Below, piece after piece: positions 39,672-50,134 of a DNA stretch of 64,000 nt (positions are counted from its first letter, which is position 1; each line of letters starts with the position of its first letter). The stretch lies in assembly GCA_963969365.1 (NCBI GenBank), contig OZ017748.1, positions 3,531,001 to 3,595,000 of the forward strand, in the 5' to 3' direction. The notes below the pieces were generated by a model. That model was not told the origin of the DNA, did no database searches, and was given only the letters and a program-made list of their open reading frames with translations. The DNA is from Asterochloris sp. CNOR1. Taxonomy: Eukaryota > Chlorophyta > Trebouxiophyceae > Trebouxiales > Trebouxiaceae. The translations under genes and the position numbers were made by a program.

Positions 39672-40520
39672 CTAGTTTTTTGGTTGCTCATGTGATGAGG
39701 ATGATGTGGGGCGCGTGGTGTTGAAGTAGGTGCACTCCTCAGCAAGATGTCCAGGCTGGCGGCAGCGGAAGCACCTGCCCTCTCTGTACAGGCGCTCACG
39801 CTCTGCTGGTGAGAGCTTGGGTGGGCGGGTCAGAGCGCCAAGTTGCATGGGCTGTGGCCCCATGTAGGTAGGTGAAGGTGTCGGCCGGTTGACAGGGTAG
39901 GTGGGCCGCGTGAAGTACAGTGCTGAGTCAGCAGCTTGTGCCAAGCGGATGGCGTCGTTGACAGTGATTGGGCGCTGGAGCTCCACGTGGAGGCGGATCT
40001 GGGGCTTCAGCCCCCTCACAAAGCGGTAGACGGCGTCCGCAGGGTGCATCTCTGGAACTTCCAGGAGCAGACCTGAGAACTGGTTGGCGTAGTCTGTGAC
40101 AGAGGTGCGTTGCTTGAGGTTCTCCATGCGGTCCCTGGCCATGCGCTCAGCATCGATGGTCTGGAAGGCCTCAAGGAAGGAGGCCTTGAAGGCTGCCCAG
40201 GTGGTTGGTGGGCTTCCAGAAGCTTCCTGAGCACGCCACCAGGTTCTGGCAGCTCCGATGAGGAAGGACACTGCGTGGGGGATGGCGTGGGCGGTGTCCA
40301 GGATGCCCAGGATGGTGAGGTAGAGTGTCATCTGGTGCAGCCAGTTGGATGCTGCACCACTGCGGCGGTCTCCCTCATACTTCTCTGGCTGAGGTGGCTT
40401 GGGTTGCTTGGGTGCTGAGTGGGCAGCCTGCTGTGTGCTGAGCTGTTGCAGGGCACCGGTGACTGTTGCCAGGGAAGCCTCGAGCTCCCCGATCTTGGCT
40501 TGCATGGCTGCTGGGTCCAT
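39672..40520 (-). CDS. Chromovirus gag
   Basis: 282 residues. The central part is a retrotransposon gag capsid domain ([12 protein letters not shown]... [14 protein letters not shown]), and a CCHC zinc knuckle [14 protein letters not shown] lies near the C-terminus. It forms the particle that packages element RNA. The start is about 35 bases inside the 5' LTR boundary, and pol follows on the same strand. Confidence 0.93.
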   Translation of the reverse strand: MDPAAMQAKIGELEASLATVTGALQQLSTQQAAHSAPKQPKPPQPEKYEGDRRSGAASNWLHQMTLYLTILGILDTAHAIPHAVSFLIGAARTWWRAQEASGSPPTTWAAFKASFLEAFQTIDAERMARDRMENLKQRTSVTDYANQFSGLLLEVPEMHPADAVYRFVRGLKPQIRLHVELQRPITVNDAIRLAQAADSALYFTRPTYPVNRPTPSPTYMGPQPMQLGALTRPPKLSPAERERLYREGRCFRCRQPGHLAEECTYFNTTRPTSSSSHEQPKN

Positions 40521-40534
40521 GGGGAATGATCGAA

Positions 40535-40551
40535 CAGAACCTCCGAAACCA
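40535..40551 (-). other. Primer-binding site candidate of the chromovirus
   Basis: Three bases inside the 5' LTR, the minus strand starts TGGTTTCGGAGG, the complement of a tRNA ending in CCGAAACCA. Position and the TGG start fit a tRNA-primed minus-strand primer site. I cannot assign the tRNA. Confidence 0.6.
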
Positions 40552-40554
40552 AGT

Positions 40555-40760
40555 TGTGGCCTCGCTTACAGCGTACGGTGGACGGTGGGCTCTGAGACGG
40601 TGTTCAAAGGTGTCAAGGAATGTTGGTGAAGTGCCAGAGTGCTATATATACTCCCATATTATTATAATAGAAAGAAAGGAAAATCAAGGAAGGTTCTAGC
40701 AGGTGCAGTGGAAGCTTCTGATAGGGTCTGGTAGGGTCTAGAAGGCAGCAGTGTGCTGCA
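40555..40760 (-). repeat. LTR, 5' copy of the chromovirus
   Basis: 206 bp. In the element's sense it has a TATA box (GTATATATAGC, about 40641-40651) roughly 110 bases in, fitting a Pol II core promoter for the genomic RNA. The same box is in the other LTR. Confidence 0.93.
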
Positions 40761-40765
40761 GCCCA
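40761..40765. repeat. Target-site duplication, right copy (GCCCA)
   Basis: Five-base repeat of 35925-35929. Normal spacer (CATGTCTGGCC) continues straight after it. Confidence 0.9.
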
Positions 40766-43566
40766 TGTCTGGCCAGAGCTGAGCCGCAGCAGGGGCTCAA
40801 GGCAGCCCCCGACTTGCGGTGTCAGGCGGCTGGCAGGGGAGAGAGGGCGCCCAGGTGTGCAGCTGCCCAGGCAGGGCTGCGGGGGCAGTCACAGCATACG
40901 TGAGGCTGCTGTTGCAGCACCAGAGGCAGGGTGTCGACTCACAGGGCAGCCAAGCACTGCCCACACAAGGCAAGCTGTGGCCACCAGAGGCTGTGCCACA
41001 GCCGGCTCAGCCCGCCTTCACCAACCAGGGAGACAGCACACCAGGGGAGTCTGCCAGCAGCCAGCCGCCCGCTGCTGTTGCTGCACAACCCGGCACTGCA
41101 GTCCTGCAAGGGGCTGAAGAAGCACTGGATATCACAATCGCCCTGCTGGGCAGCACTTCTCAGCCAGAGCAGTTGGTGGACCAGCGGCTGGCCACAGGGC
41201 AGGCTCTTGGGACCGCAGGTGAGGTGCTGTTCTGCTCTTGTATGGCCTGGCAGCTGCCATGCAACATGAAGCACAAGACTGTGCCCTTGCTGCCAACCTG
41301 ACACGAGCGCAATGGTCAAGGCCACCCACAGTCTTGCTGTCTGCTGACATCAAGGTGACTTCCCAGGGCAGTGCCATTTGGCTCCTGCTGCAATGCCTGC
41401 TGGGCTGCTCGTGGAGGTCACGTCTGAGCAGGCTGCTGTACGGACACGGGGCGTGAGGGCCTGGGCACTGGTAGTCCGCCTTCTGGAGGATGACTCTGCG
41501 GAGGCAAGCGAGCTCAAGTCAACTTTGCGCTGGTGTCCTGCACTTGCTGAGCCAGTGTGCTGCGTCTTGTGAGCCATGTTACCTCTGTAGGAGGACAAAC
41601 AAGAACTGCTCTGAGCTCTGGAAAGTGACCAGGCTCATTGGGGGCCTGAGCTCCACTGGTTCCGTCTGCTTGCGCTCCAGTGCTGCCAGCCTGCATCTCA
41701 GGTCCACTCTTTCCTTGAGCTTGCCATGCAGCCACCTCATCTGCCTTTTCACCTCCAAGCATGTCGTTCAGGTGCGCAGTGCAGCAGCAGCCACTGCCGG
41801 CGCAGCACTTGAGCAGCTGCGAGTGCCATCAGCCGCTGCCGCAATCCACGTGGAGCATGCTCTGCGCCTGGCAGTGCAGCTGGTGGGCGCTTGTGCACCG
41901 CACTGCGCTGCAGCATGGCAGCAGCTGATGGACTGGGTGTTGCCAACAGGTCAGGTGCTGCCAGATCACGGTGCTCTGCACGTGGTGTCGGCTGCCTCTG
42001 CCGCGGCTGCTGAGGGCAGCAGCAATGGGGTGCCAACCCCTGCAGCCGGAAGGAGCGCTGCTGGCAGCACCTGTCAGCAGCTGGGTGCCGCTGTGAGGGC
42101 CAGCGGCCGAGTGTTCGACCATGAGGCAGACAATCAGCATGAGGAGCCCCTGCTGCTAGCACAGCTGGCTCCACAGCAGCTGGTGGAGGCTGCTCAGCAG
42201 GCGCCTGTGAGCACCGGCTCTGACGGTGGCAGTTCTGAAGTAGGACCTTGCTCAGCTGAGAGCAGAAGCGAAGGACTGAACCTTGCGATCGGCCCCTTCC
42301 TGGAGCACACGCTTCTGTCCTTGCCCAGGATCTCATCGTCTAGTCATGCTGCAAGCTCATGAAACACACTGCTCTCTGCATCAGCCACCGTCAGAGCTGT
42401 GCTGGCCCTCCAGTTTTGAGCACTGGCCACACGTTCAACGTGCGCAGTGGAGAGGTGGAGCAAAGCCACAGCTCTGAAGACAAAACGTCGGAGGCCCCTC
42501 TTGGGCACAGCCCAAGAAGGCCATCCCGGATCTCAGGGCCACCAGGCGGCACAGCAAGGCGTGAACACCCCATCCAGGCAGCGCCTTGGTACCGTCAGAC
42601 AGGTGGCACTGCGGGAGATGCCTCAACGCCTCGAAGTACAGGAGCTGAGGCAGCTTCACACCATGCTGCCTCTGACTGCTCGACGCATCTGTACCTGCCT
42701 GACGCCTCTGCTTGGCGTTCTACGACTGTATGAAAGAGGCAGCAAGACGACTCAGGACTGTGCACACCACCTGACTCTGCTGTCCAGACCCTGTGTTGGG
42801 GTGCAGCCACCACGGAGTCGAAGTCGCACCGGGCCATTGTAGTGTGGGGCTCAAGGGAAGCAGCTCCGCGCTGATGGTGGATTTGTGTCGCTTCCTTTCT
42901 GCATGCAGTGCGGGGCATGACGCAGACAGGCTGTAGTCAGTCGGGGAGTCGTCTCCTGGCGCCCCTGCTCCTCACAACCTGCCAGGCCGGTGGAGGGCGG
43001 AGCCGCTTGGTAGGGCCATCAGCAGCCTTCGTCTCCCACAGGCCCCAGCCCCAGATGGCTCCTGTGAGATGCCTGAGCAACCCGCCTGGAAGCGCCCTGA
43101 TCGTGTGGCCGCCACCGGTGCGGCCCAACCTGCTGTCACGAGCAGCATCCGCTGTCATTTCAGCGTGGCGCGGACCAACTTGGCTCGCCGAACGCCAGCG
43201 ACACGCCCCGTCTTGTAGCTGAGCTCAGCAGAGCGGCAGCGGTCGCAGACCGGTGCAGGCCTGCTGCGTTTGGTGCCTTGGCTGATGTTGGTCGGCCTGG
43301 TGTGTCTCCACCACTCCCAACGGGCTTGGTCGACGTCTCCTTAGCAACAGACTGGGTGGTGTCGACTCGTCCCCTGATGACAGGCGCAGTCGTATGAGCA
43401 CCTCATGGTGGAGACCTCAGGCCCTGCACATCTATGACCTTGTCAGGACCTCCGAGGTTGTCGAGGAGTGGGTCCTGGGCCTTTCTGGGGCGGTGTCGGT
43501 GCCAGGTCCTGGGCTCAGGCAAAAGCTTTGTGTAGCCAAGCCGTCAACATGAAACCTGGTCAGCCC

Positions 43567-43686
43567 ATGCTACGGTCATACCATCCAGAATAACCCCGTT
43601 CTCGTCCGATCACGGAAGGCAAACTGGATTGGGCCAGATCAGTACTACGTTGGGTGACCACGCGGGAATATCTGGTGCTGTAGCGT
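43567..43686 (+). rRNA. 5S ribosomal RNA, copy 13
   Basis: 120 nt, identical by eye to copy 1. Confidence 0.95.
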
Positions 43687-46600
43687 TTTGCTCTTGACAG
43701 AGTGGGGTGGGGGGCCCTGCAAGGTGCACTTTGGCCATTGGCCCTGTTCCCGGGGCCAGGGTGAAGGGAGAGGAAGTGGCCAGCAATCTTCAGGGTATGG
43801 TTCCTCACAGGTGCAAGCGTCTGAGAGGGTGTCGTCGGCTGCACGAGGTTGGAGGAGAAGGCCGCCGGCGCAGAGACAGAGGAGGCTTGGCTGGGCACCT
43901 GCAGCGCTCCCACTCTTCCACCTCTATGACTTGCGGCGGCGCTGTGTGACAGTGCCAGCCGCACGGGGATCATGTTTTCAGAGCCCATGTCTGGCCAGAG
44001 CTGAGCCGCAGCAGGGGCTCAAGGCAGCACCCGACTTGCGGTGTCAGGCGGCTGGCAGGGGAGAGAGGGCGCCCAGGTGTGCAGCTGCCCAGGCAGGGCT
44101 GCGGGGGCAGTCACAGCATACGTGAGGCTGCTGTTGCAGCACCAGAGGCAGGGTGTCGACTCACAGGGCAGCCAAGCACTGCCCACACAAGGCAAGCTGT
44201 GGCCACCAGAGGCTGTGCCACAGCCGGCTCAGCCCGCCTTCACCAACCAGGGAGACAGCACACCAGGGGAGTCTGCCAGCAGCCAGCCGCCCGCTGCTGT
44301 TGCTGCACAACCCGGCACTGCAGTCCTGCAAGGGGCTGAAGAAGCACTGGATATCACAATCGCCCTGCTGGGCAGCACTTCTCAGCCAGAGCAGTTGGTG
44401 GACCAGCGGCTGGCCACAGGGCAGGCTCTTGGGACCGCAGGTGAGGTGCTGTTCTGCTCTTGTATGGCCTGGCAGCTGCCATGCAACATGAAGCACAAGA
44501 CTGTACCCTTGCTGCCAACCTGACACGAGCGCAATGGTGTCAAGGCCACCCACAGTCTTGCTGTCTGCTGACATCAAGGTGACTTCCCAGGGCAGTGCCA
44601 TTTGGCTCCTGCTGCAATGCCTGCTGGGCTGCTCGTGGAGGTCACGTCTGAGCAGGCTGCTGTACGGACACGGGGCGTGAGGGCCTGGGCACTGGTAGTC
44701 CGCCTTCTGGAGGATGACTCTGCGGAGGCAAGCGAGCTCAAGTCAACTTTGCGCTGGTGTCCTGCACTTGCTGAGCCAGTGTGCTGCGTCTTGTGAGCCA
44801 TGTTACCTCTGTAGGAGGACAAACAAGAACTGCTCTGAGCTCTGGAAAGTGACCAGGCTCATTGGGGGCCTGAGCTCCACTGGTTCCGTCTGCTTGCGCT
44901 CCAGTGCTGCCAGCCTGCATCTCAGGTCCACTCTTTCCTTGAGCTTGCCATGCAGCCACCTCATCTGCCTTTTCACCTCCAAGCATGTCGTTCAGGTGCG
45001 CAGTGCAGCAGCAGCCACTGCCGGCGCAGCACTTGAGCAGCTGCGAGTGCCATCAGCCGCTGCCGCAATCCACGTGGAGCATGCTCTGCGCCTGGCAGTG
45101 CAGCTGGTGGGCGCTTGTGCACCGCACTGCGCTGCAGCATGGCAGCAGCTGATGGACTGGGTGTTGCCAACAGGTCAGGTGCTGCCAGATCACGGTGCTC
45201 TGCACGTGGTGTCGGCTGCCTCTGCCGCGGCTGCTGAGGGCAGCAGCAATGGGGTGCCAACCCCTGCAGCCGGAAGGAGCGCTGCTGGCAGCACCTGTCA
45301 GCAGCTGGGTGCCGCTGTGAGGGCCAGCGGCCGAGTGTTCGACCATGAGGCAGACAATCAGCATGAGGAGCCCCTGCTGCTAGCACAGCTGGCTCCACAG
45401 CAGCTGGTGGAGGCTGCTCAGCAGGCGCCTGTGAGCACCGGCTCTGACGGTGGCAGTTCTGAAGTAGGACCTTGCTCAGCTGAGAGCAGAAGCGAAGGAC
45501 TGAACCTTGCGATCGGCCCCTTCCTGGAGCACACGCTTCTGTCCTTGCCCAGGATCTCATCGTCTAGTCATGCTGCAAGCTCATGAAACACACTGCTCTC
45601 TGCATCAGCCACCGTCAGAGCTGTGCTGGCCCTCCAGTTTTGAGCACTGGCCACACGTTCAACGTGCGCAGTGGAGAGGTGGAGCAAAGCCACAGCTCTG
45701 AAGACAAAACGTCGGAGGCCCCTCTTGGGCACAGCCCAAGAAGGCCATCCCGGATCTCAGGGCCACCAGGCGGCACAGCAAGGCGTGAACACCCCATCCA
45801 GGCAGCGCCTTGGTACCGTCAGACAGGTGGCACTGCGGGAGATGCCTCAACGCCTCGAAGTACAGGAGCTGAGGCAGCTTCACACCATGCTGCCTCTGAC
45901 TGCTCGACGCATCTGTACCTGCCTGACGCCTCTGCTTGGCGTTCTACGACTGTATGAAAGAGGCAGCAAGACGACTCAGGACTGTGCACACCACCTGACT
46001 CTGCTGTCCAGACCCTGTGTTGGGGTGCAGCCACCACGGAGTCGAAGTCGCACTGGGCCATTGTAGTGTGGGGCTCAAGGGAAGCAGCTCCGCGCTGATG
46101 GTGGATTTGTGTCGCTTCCTTTCTGCATGCAGTGCGGGGCATGACGCAGACAGGCTGTAGTCAGTCGGGGAGTCGTCTCCTGGCGCCCCTGCTCCTCACA
46201 ACCTGCCAGGCCGGTGGAGGGCGGAGCCGCTTGGTAGGGCCATCAGCAGCCTTCGTCTCCCACAGGCCCCAGCCCCAGATGGCTCCTGTGAGATGCCTGA
46301 GCAACCCGCCTGGAAGCGCCCTGATCGTGTGGCCGCCACCGGTGCGGCCCAACCTGCTGTCACGAGCAGCATCCGCTGTCATTTCAGCGTGGCGCGGACC
46401 AACTTGGCTCGCCGAACGCCAGCGACACGCCCCGTCTTGTAGCTGAGCTCAGCAGAGCGGCAGCGGTCGCAGACCGGTGCAGGCCTGCTGCGTTTGGTGC
46501 CTTGGCTGATGTTGGTCGGCCTGGTGTGTCTCCACCACTCCCAACGGGCTTGGTCGACGTCTCCTTAGCAACAGACTGGGTGGTGTCGACTCGTCCCCTG

Positions 46601-46790
46601 ATGACAGGCGCAGTCGTATGAGCACCTCATGGTGGAGACCTCAGGCCCTGCACATCTATGACCTTGTCAGGACCTCCGAGGTTGTCGAGGAGTGGGTCCT
46701 GGGCCTTTCTGGGGCGGTGTCGGTGCCAGGTCCTGGGCTCAGGCAAAAGCTTTGTGTAGCCAAGCCGTCAACATGAAACCTGGTCAGCCC
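43567..46790 (+). repeat. 5S unit 13 (3224 bp)
   Basis: Embedded frame at 44714-45586. It shares A at 43963 and A at 44029 with unit 3 only, plus the ACTGTACCC form of units 8, 14 and 16. One private C to T near 46054. Confidence 0.9.
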
Positions 46791-46910
46791 ATGCTACGGT
46801 CATACCATCCAGAATAACCCCGTTCTCGTCCGATCACGGAAGGCAAACTGGATTGGGCCAGATCAGTACTACGTTGGGTGACCACGCGGGAATATCTGGT
46901 GCTGTAGCGT
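46791..46910 (+). rRNA. 5S ribosomal RNA, copy 14
   Basis: 120 nt, identical by eye to copy 1. Confidence 0.95.
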
Positions 46911-49900
46911 TTTGCTCTTGACAGAGTGGGGTGGGGGGCCCTGCAAGGTGCACTTTGGCCATTGGCCCTGTTCCCGGGGCCAGGGTGAAGGGAGAGGAAG
47001 TGGCCAGCAATCTTCAGGGTATGGTTCCTCACAGGTGCAAGCGTCTGAGAGGGTGTCGTCGGCTGCACGAGGTTGGAGGAGAAGGCCGCCGGCGCAGAGA
47101 CAGAGGAGGCTTGGCTGGGCACCTGCAGCGCTCCCACTCTTCCACCTCTATGACTTGCGGCGGCGCTGTGTGACAGTGCCAGCCGCTCGGGGATCATGTT
47201 TTCAGAGCCCATGTCTGGCCAGAGCTGAGCCGCAGCAGGGGCTCAAGGCAGCCCCCGACTTGCGGTGTCAGGCGGCTGGCAGGGGAGAGAGGGCGCCCAG
47301 GTGTGCAGCTGCCCAGGCAGGGCTGCGGGGGCAGTCACAGCATACGTGAGGCTGCTGTTGCAGCACCAGAGGCAGGGTGTCGACTCACAGGGCAGCCAAG
47401 CACTGCCCACACAAGGCAAGCTGTGGCCACCAGAGGCTGTGCCACAGCCGGCTCAGCCCGCCTTCACCAACCAGGGAGACAGCACACCAGGGGAGTCTGC
47501 CAGCAGCCAGCCGCCCGCTGCTGTTGCTGCACAACCCGGCACTGCAGTCCTGCAAGGGGCTGAAGAAGCACTGGATATCACAATCGCCCTGCTGGGCAGC
47601 ACTTCTCAGCCAGAGCAGTTGGTGGACCAGCGGCTGGCCACAGGGCAGGCTCTTGGGACCGCAGGTGAGGTGCTGTTCTGCTCTTGTATGGCCTGGCAGC
47701 TGCCATGCAACATGAAGCACAAGACTGTACCCTTGCTGCCAACCTGACACGAGCGCAATGGTGTCAAGGCCACCCACAGTCTTGCTGTCTGCTGACATCA
47801 AGGTGACTTCCCAGGGCAGTGCCATTTGGCTCCTGCTGCAATGCCTGCTGGGCTGCTCGTGGAGGTCACGTCTGAGCAGGCTGCTGTACGGACACGGGGC
47901 GTGAGGGCCTGGGCACTGGTAGTCCGCCTTCTGGAGGATGACTCTGCGGAGGCAAGCGAGCTCAAGTCAACTTTGCGCTGGTGTCCTGCACTTGCTGAGC
48001 CAGTGTGCTGCGTCTTGTGAGCCATGTTACCTCTGTAGGAGGACAAACAAGAACTGCTCTGAGCTCTGGAAAGTGACCAGGCTCGTTGGGGGCCTGAGCT
48101 CCACTGGTTCCGTCTGCTTGCGCTCCAGTGCTGCCAGCCTGCATCTCAGGTCCACTCTTTCCTTGAGCTTGCCATGCAGCCACCTCATCTGCCTTTTCAC
48201 CTCCAAGCATGTCGTTCAGGTGCGCAGTGCAGCAGCAGCCACTGCCGGCGCAGCACTTGAGCAGCTGCGAGTGCCATCAGCCGCTGCCGCAATCCACGTG
48301 GAGCATGCTCTGCGCCTGGCAGTGCAGCTGGTGGGCGCTTGTGCACCGCACTGCGCTGCAGCATGGCAGCAGCTGATGGACTGGGTGTTGCCAACAGGTC
48401 AGGTGCTGCCAGATCACGGTGCTCTGCACGTGGTGTCGGCTGCCTCTGCCGCGGCTGCTGAGGGCAGCAGCAATGGGGTGCCAACCCCTGCAGCCGGAAG
48501 GAGCGCTGCTGGCAGCACCTGTCAGCAGCTGGGTGCCGCTGTGAGGGCTCGCGGCCGAGTGTTCGACCATGAGGCAGACAATCAGCATGAGGAGCCCCTG
48601 CTGCTAGCACAGCTGGCTCCACAGCAGCTGGTGGAGGCTGCTCAGCAGGCGCCTGTGAGCACCGGCTCTGACGGTGGCAGTTCTGAAGTAGGACCTTGCT
48701 CAGCTGAGAGCAGAAGCGAAGGACTGAACCTTGCGATCGGCCCCTTCCTGGAGCACACGCTTCTGTCCTTGCCCAGGATCTCATCGTCTAGTCATGCTGC
48801 AAGCTCATGAAACACACTGCTCTCTGCATCAGCCACCGTCAGAGCTGTGCTGGCCCTCCAGTTTTGAGCACTGGCCACACGTTCAACGTGCGCAGTGGAG
48901 AGGTGGAGCAAAGCCACAGCTCTGAAGACAAAACGTCGGAGGCCCCTCTTGGGCACAGCCCAAGAAGGCCATCCCGGATCTCAGGGCCACCAGGCGGCAC
49001 AGCAAGGCGTGAACACCCCATCCAGGCAGCGCCTTGGTACCGTCAGACAGGTGGCACTGCGGGAGATGCCTCAACGCCTCGAAGTACAGGAGCTGAGGCA
49101 GCTTCACACCATGCTGCCTCTGACTGCTCGACGCATCTGTACCTGCCTGACGCCTCTGCTTGGCGTTCTACGACTGTATGAAAGAGGCAGCAAGACGACT
49201 CAGGACTGTGCACACCACCTGACTCTGCTGTCCAGACCCTGTGTTGGGGTGCAGCCACCACGGAGTCGAAGTCGCACCGGGCCATTGTAGTGTGGGGCTC
49301 AAGGGAAGCAGCTCCGCGCTGATGGTGGATTTGTGTCGCTTCCTTTCTGCATGCAGTGCGGGGCATGACGCAGACAGGCTGTAGTCAGTCGGGGAGTCGT
49401 CTCCTGGCGCCCCTGCTCCTCACAACCTGCCAGGCCGGTGGAGGGCGGAGCCGCTTGGTAGGGCCATCAGCAGCCTTCGTCTCCCACAGGCCCCAGCCCC
49501 AGATGGCTCCTGTGAGATGCCTGAGCAACCCGCCTGGAAGCGCCCTGATCGTGTGGCCGCCACCGGTGCGGCCCAACCTGCTGTCACGAGCAGCATCCGC
49601 TGTCATTTCAGCGTGGCGCGGACCAACTTGGCTCGCCGAACGCCAGCGACACGCCCCGTCTTGTAGCTGAGCTCAGCAGAGCGGCAGCGGTCGCAGACCG
49701 GTGCAGGCCTGCTGCGTTTGGTGCCTTGGCTGATGTTGGTCGGCCTGGTGTGTCTCCACCACTCCCAACGGGCTTGGTCGACGTCTCCTTAGCAACAGAC
49801 TGGGTGGTGTCGACTCGTCCCCTGATGACAGGCGCAGTCGTATGAGCACCTCATGGTGGAGACCTCAGGCCCTGCACATCTATGACCTTGTCAGGACCTC

Positions 49901-50014
49901 CGAGGTTGTCGAGGAGTGGGTCCTGGGCCTTTCTGGGGCGGTGTCGGTGCCAGGTCCTGGGCTCAGGCAAAAGCTTTGTGTAGCCAAGCCGTCAACATGA
50001 AACCTGGTCAGCCC
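46791..50014 (+). repeat. 5S unit 14 (3224 bp)
   Basis: Embedded frame at 47938-48810. It combines the GGCTCGCGG form of units 8 and 15 with the ACTGTACCC form of units 8, 13 and 16. One private A to G near 48085. Confidence 0.9.
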
Positions 50015-50134
50015 ATGCTACGGTCATACCATCCAGAATAACCCCGTTCTCGTCCGATCACGGAAGGCAAACTGGATTGGGCCAGATCAGTACTACGTTG
50101 GGTGACCACGCGGGAATATCTGGTGCTGTAGCGT
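50015..50134 (+). rRNA. 5S ribosomal RNA, copy 15
   Basis: 120 nt, identical by eye to copy 1. Confidence 0.95.

Larger units (their letters stand above)
35930..40760 (-). mobile_element. Ty3/Gypsy chromovirus LTR retrotransposon
   Basis: 4831-bp element on the minus strand: 5' LTR 40555-40760, primer-binding region about 40535-40551, gag 39672-40520, pol 36148-39594, polypurine tract 36136-36149, 3' LTR 35930-36135. Domain order (protease, RT, RNase H, integrase, chromodomain) is that of Ty3/Gypsy chromoviruses. LTRs begin TG and end CA and look identical, and the target duplication is perfect, so the insertion is recent, later than the unit it sits in. It looks whole. Members are mobilised by reverse transcription of a genomic RNA in virus-like particles, and the chromodomain is known to steer some toward heterochromatin. 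Confidence 0.95.
35509..43566 (+). repeat. 5S unit 12, split by a retrotransposon
   Basis: Total span 8058 bp. Removing the 4831-bp element and one 5-bp target copy leaves 3222 bp, the same length as unit 11, and the two-base GT loss is present too. The left part of the unit is 35509-35929 and the right part 40761-43566. The embedded frame at 41490-42362 is untouched by the insertion. Confidence 0.93.
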
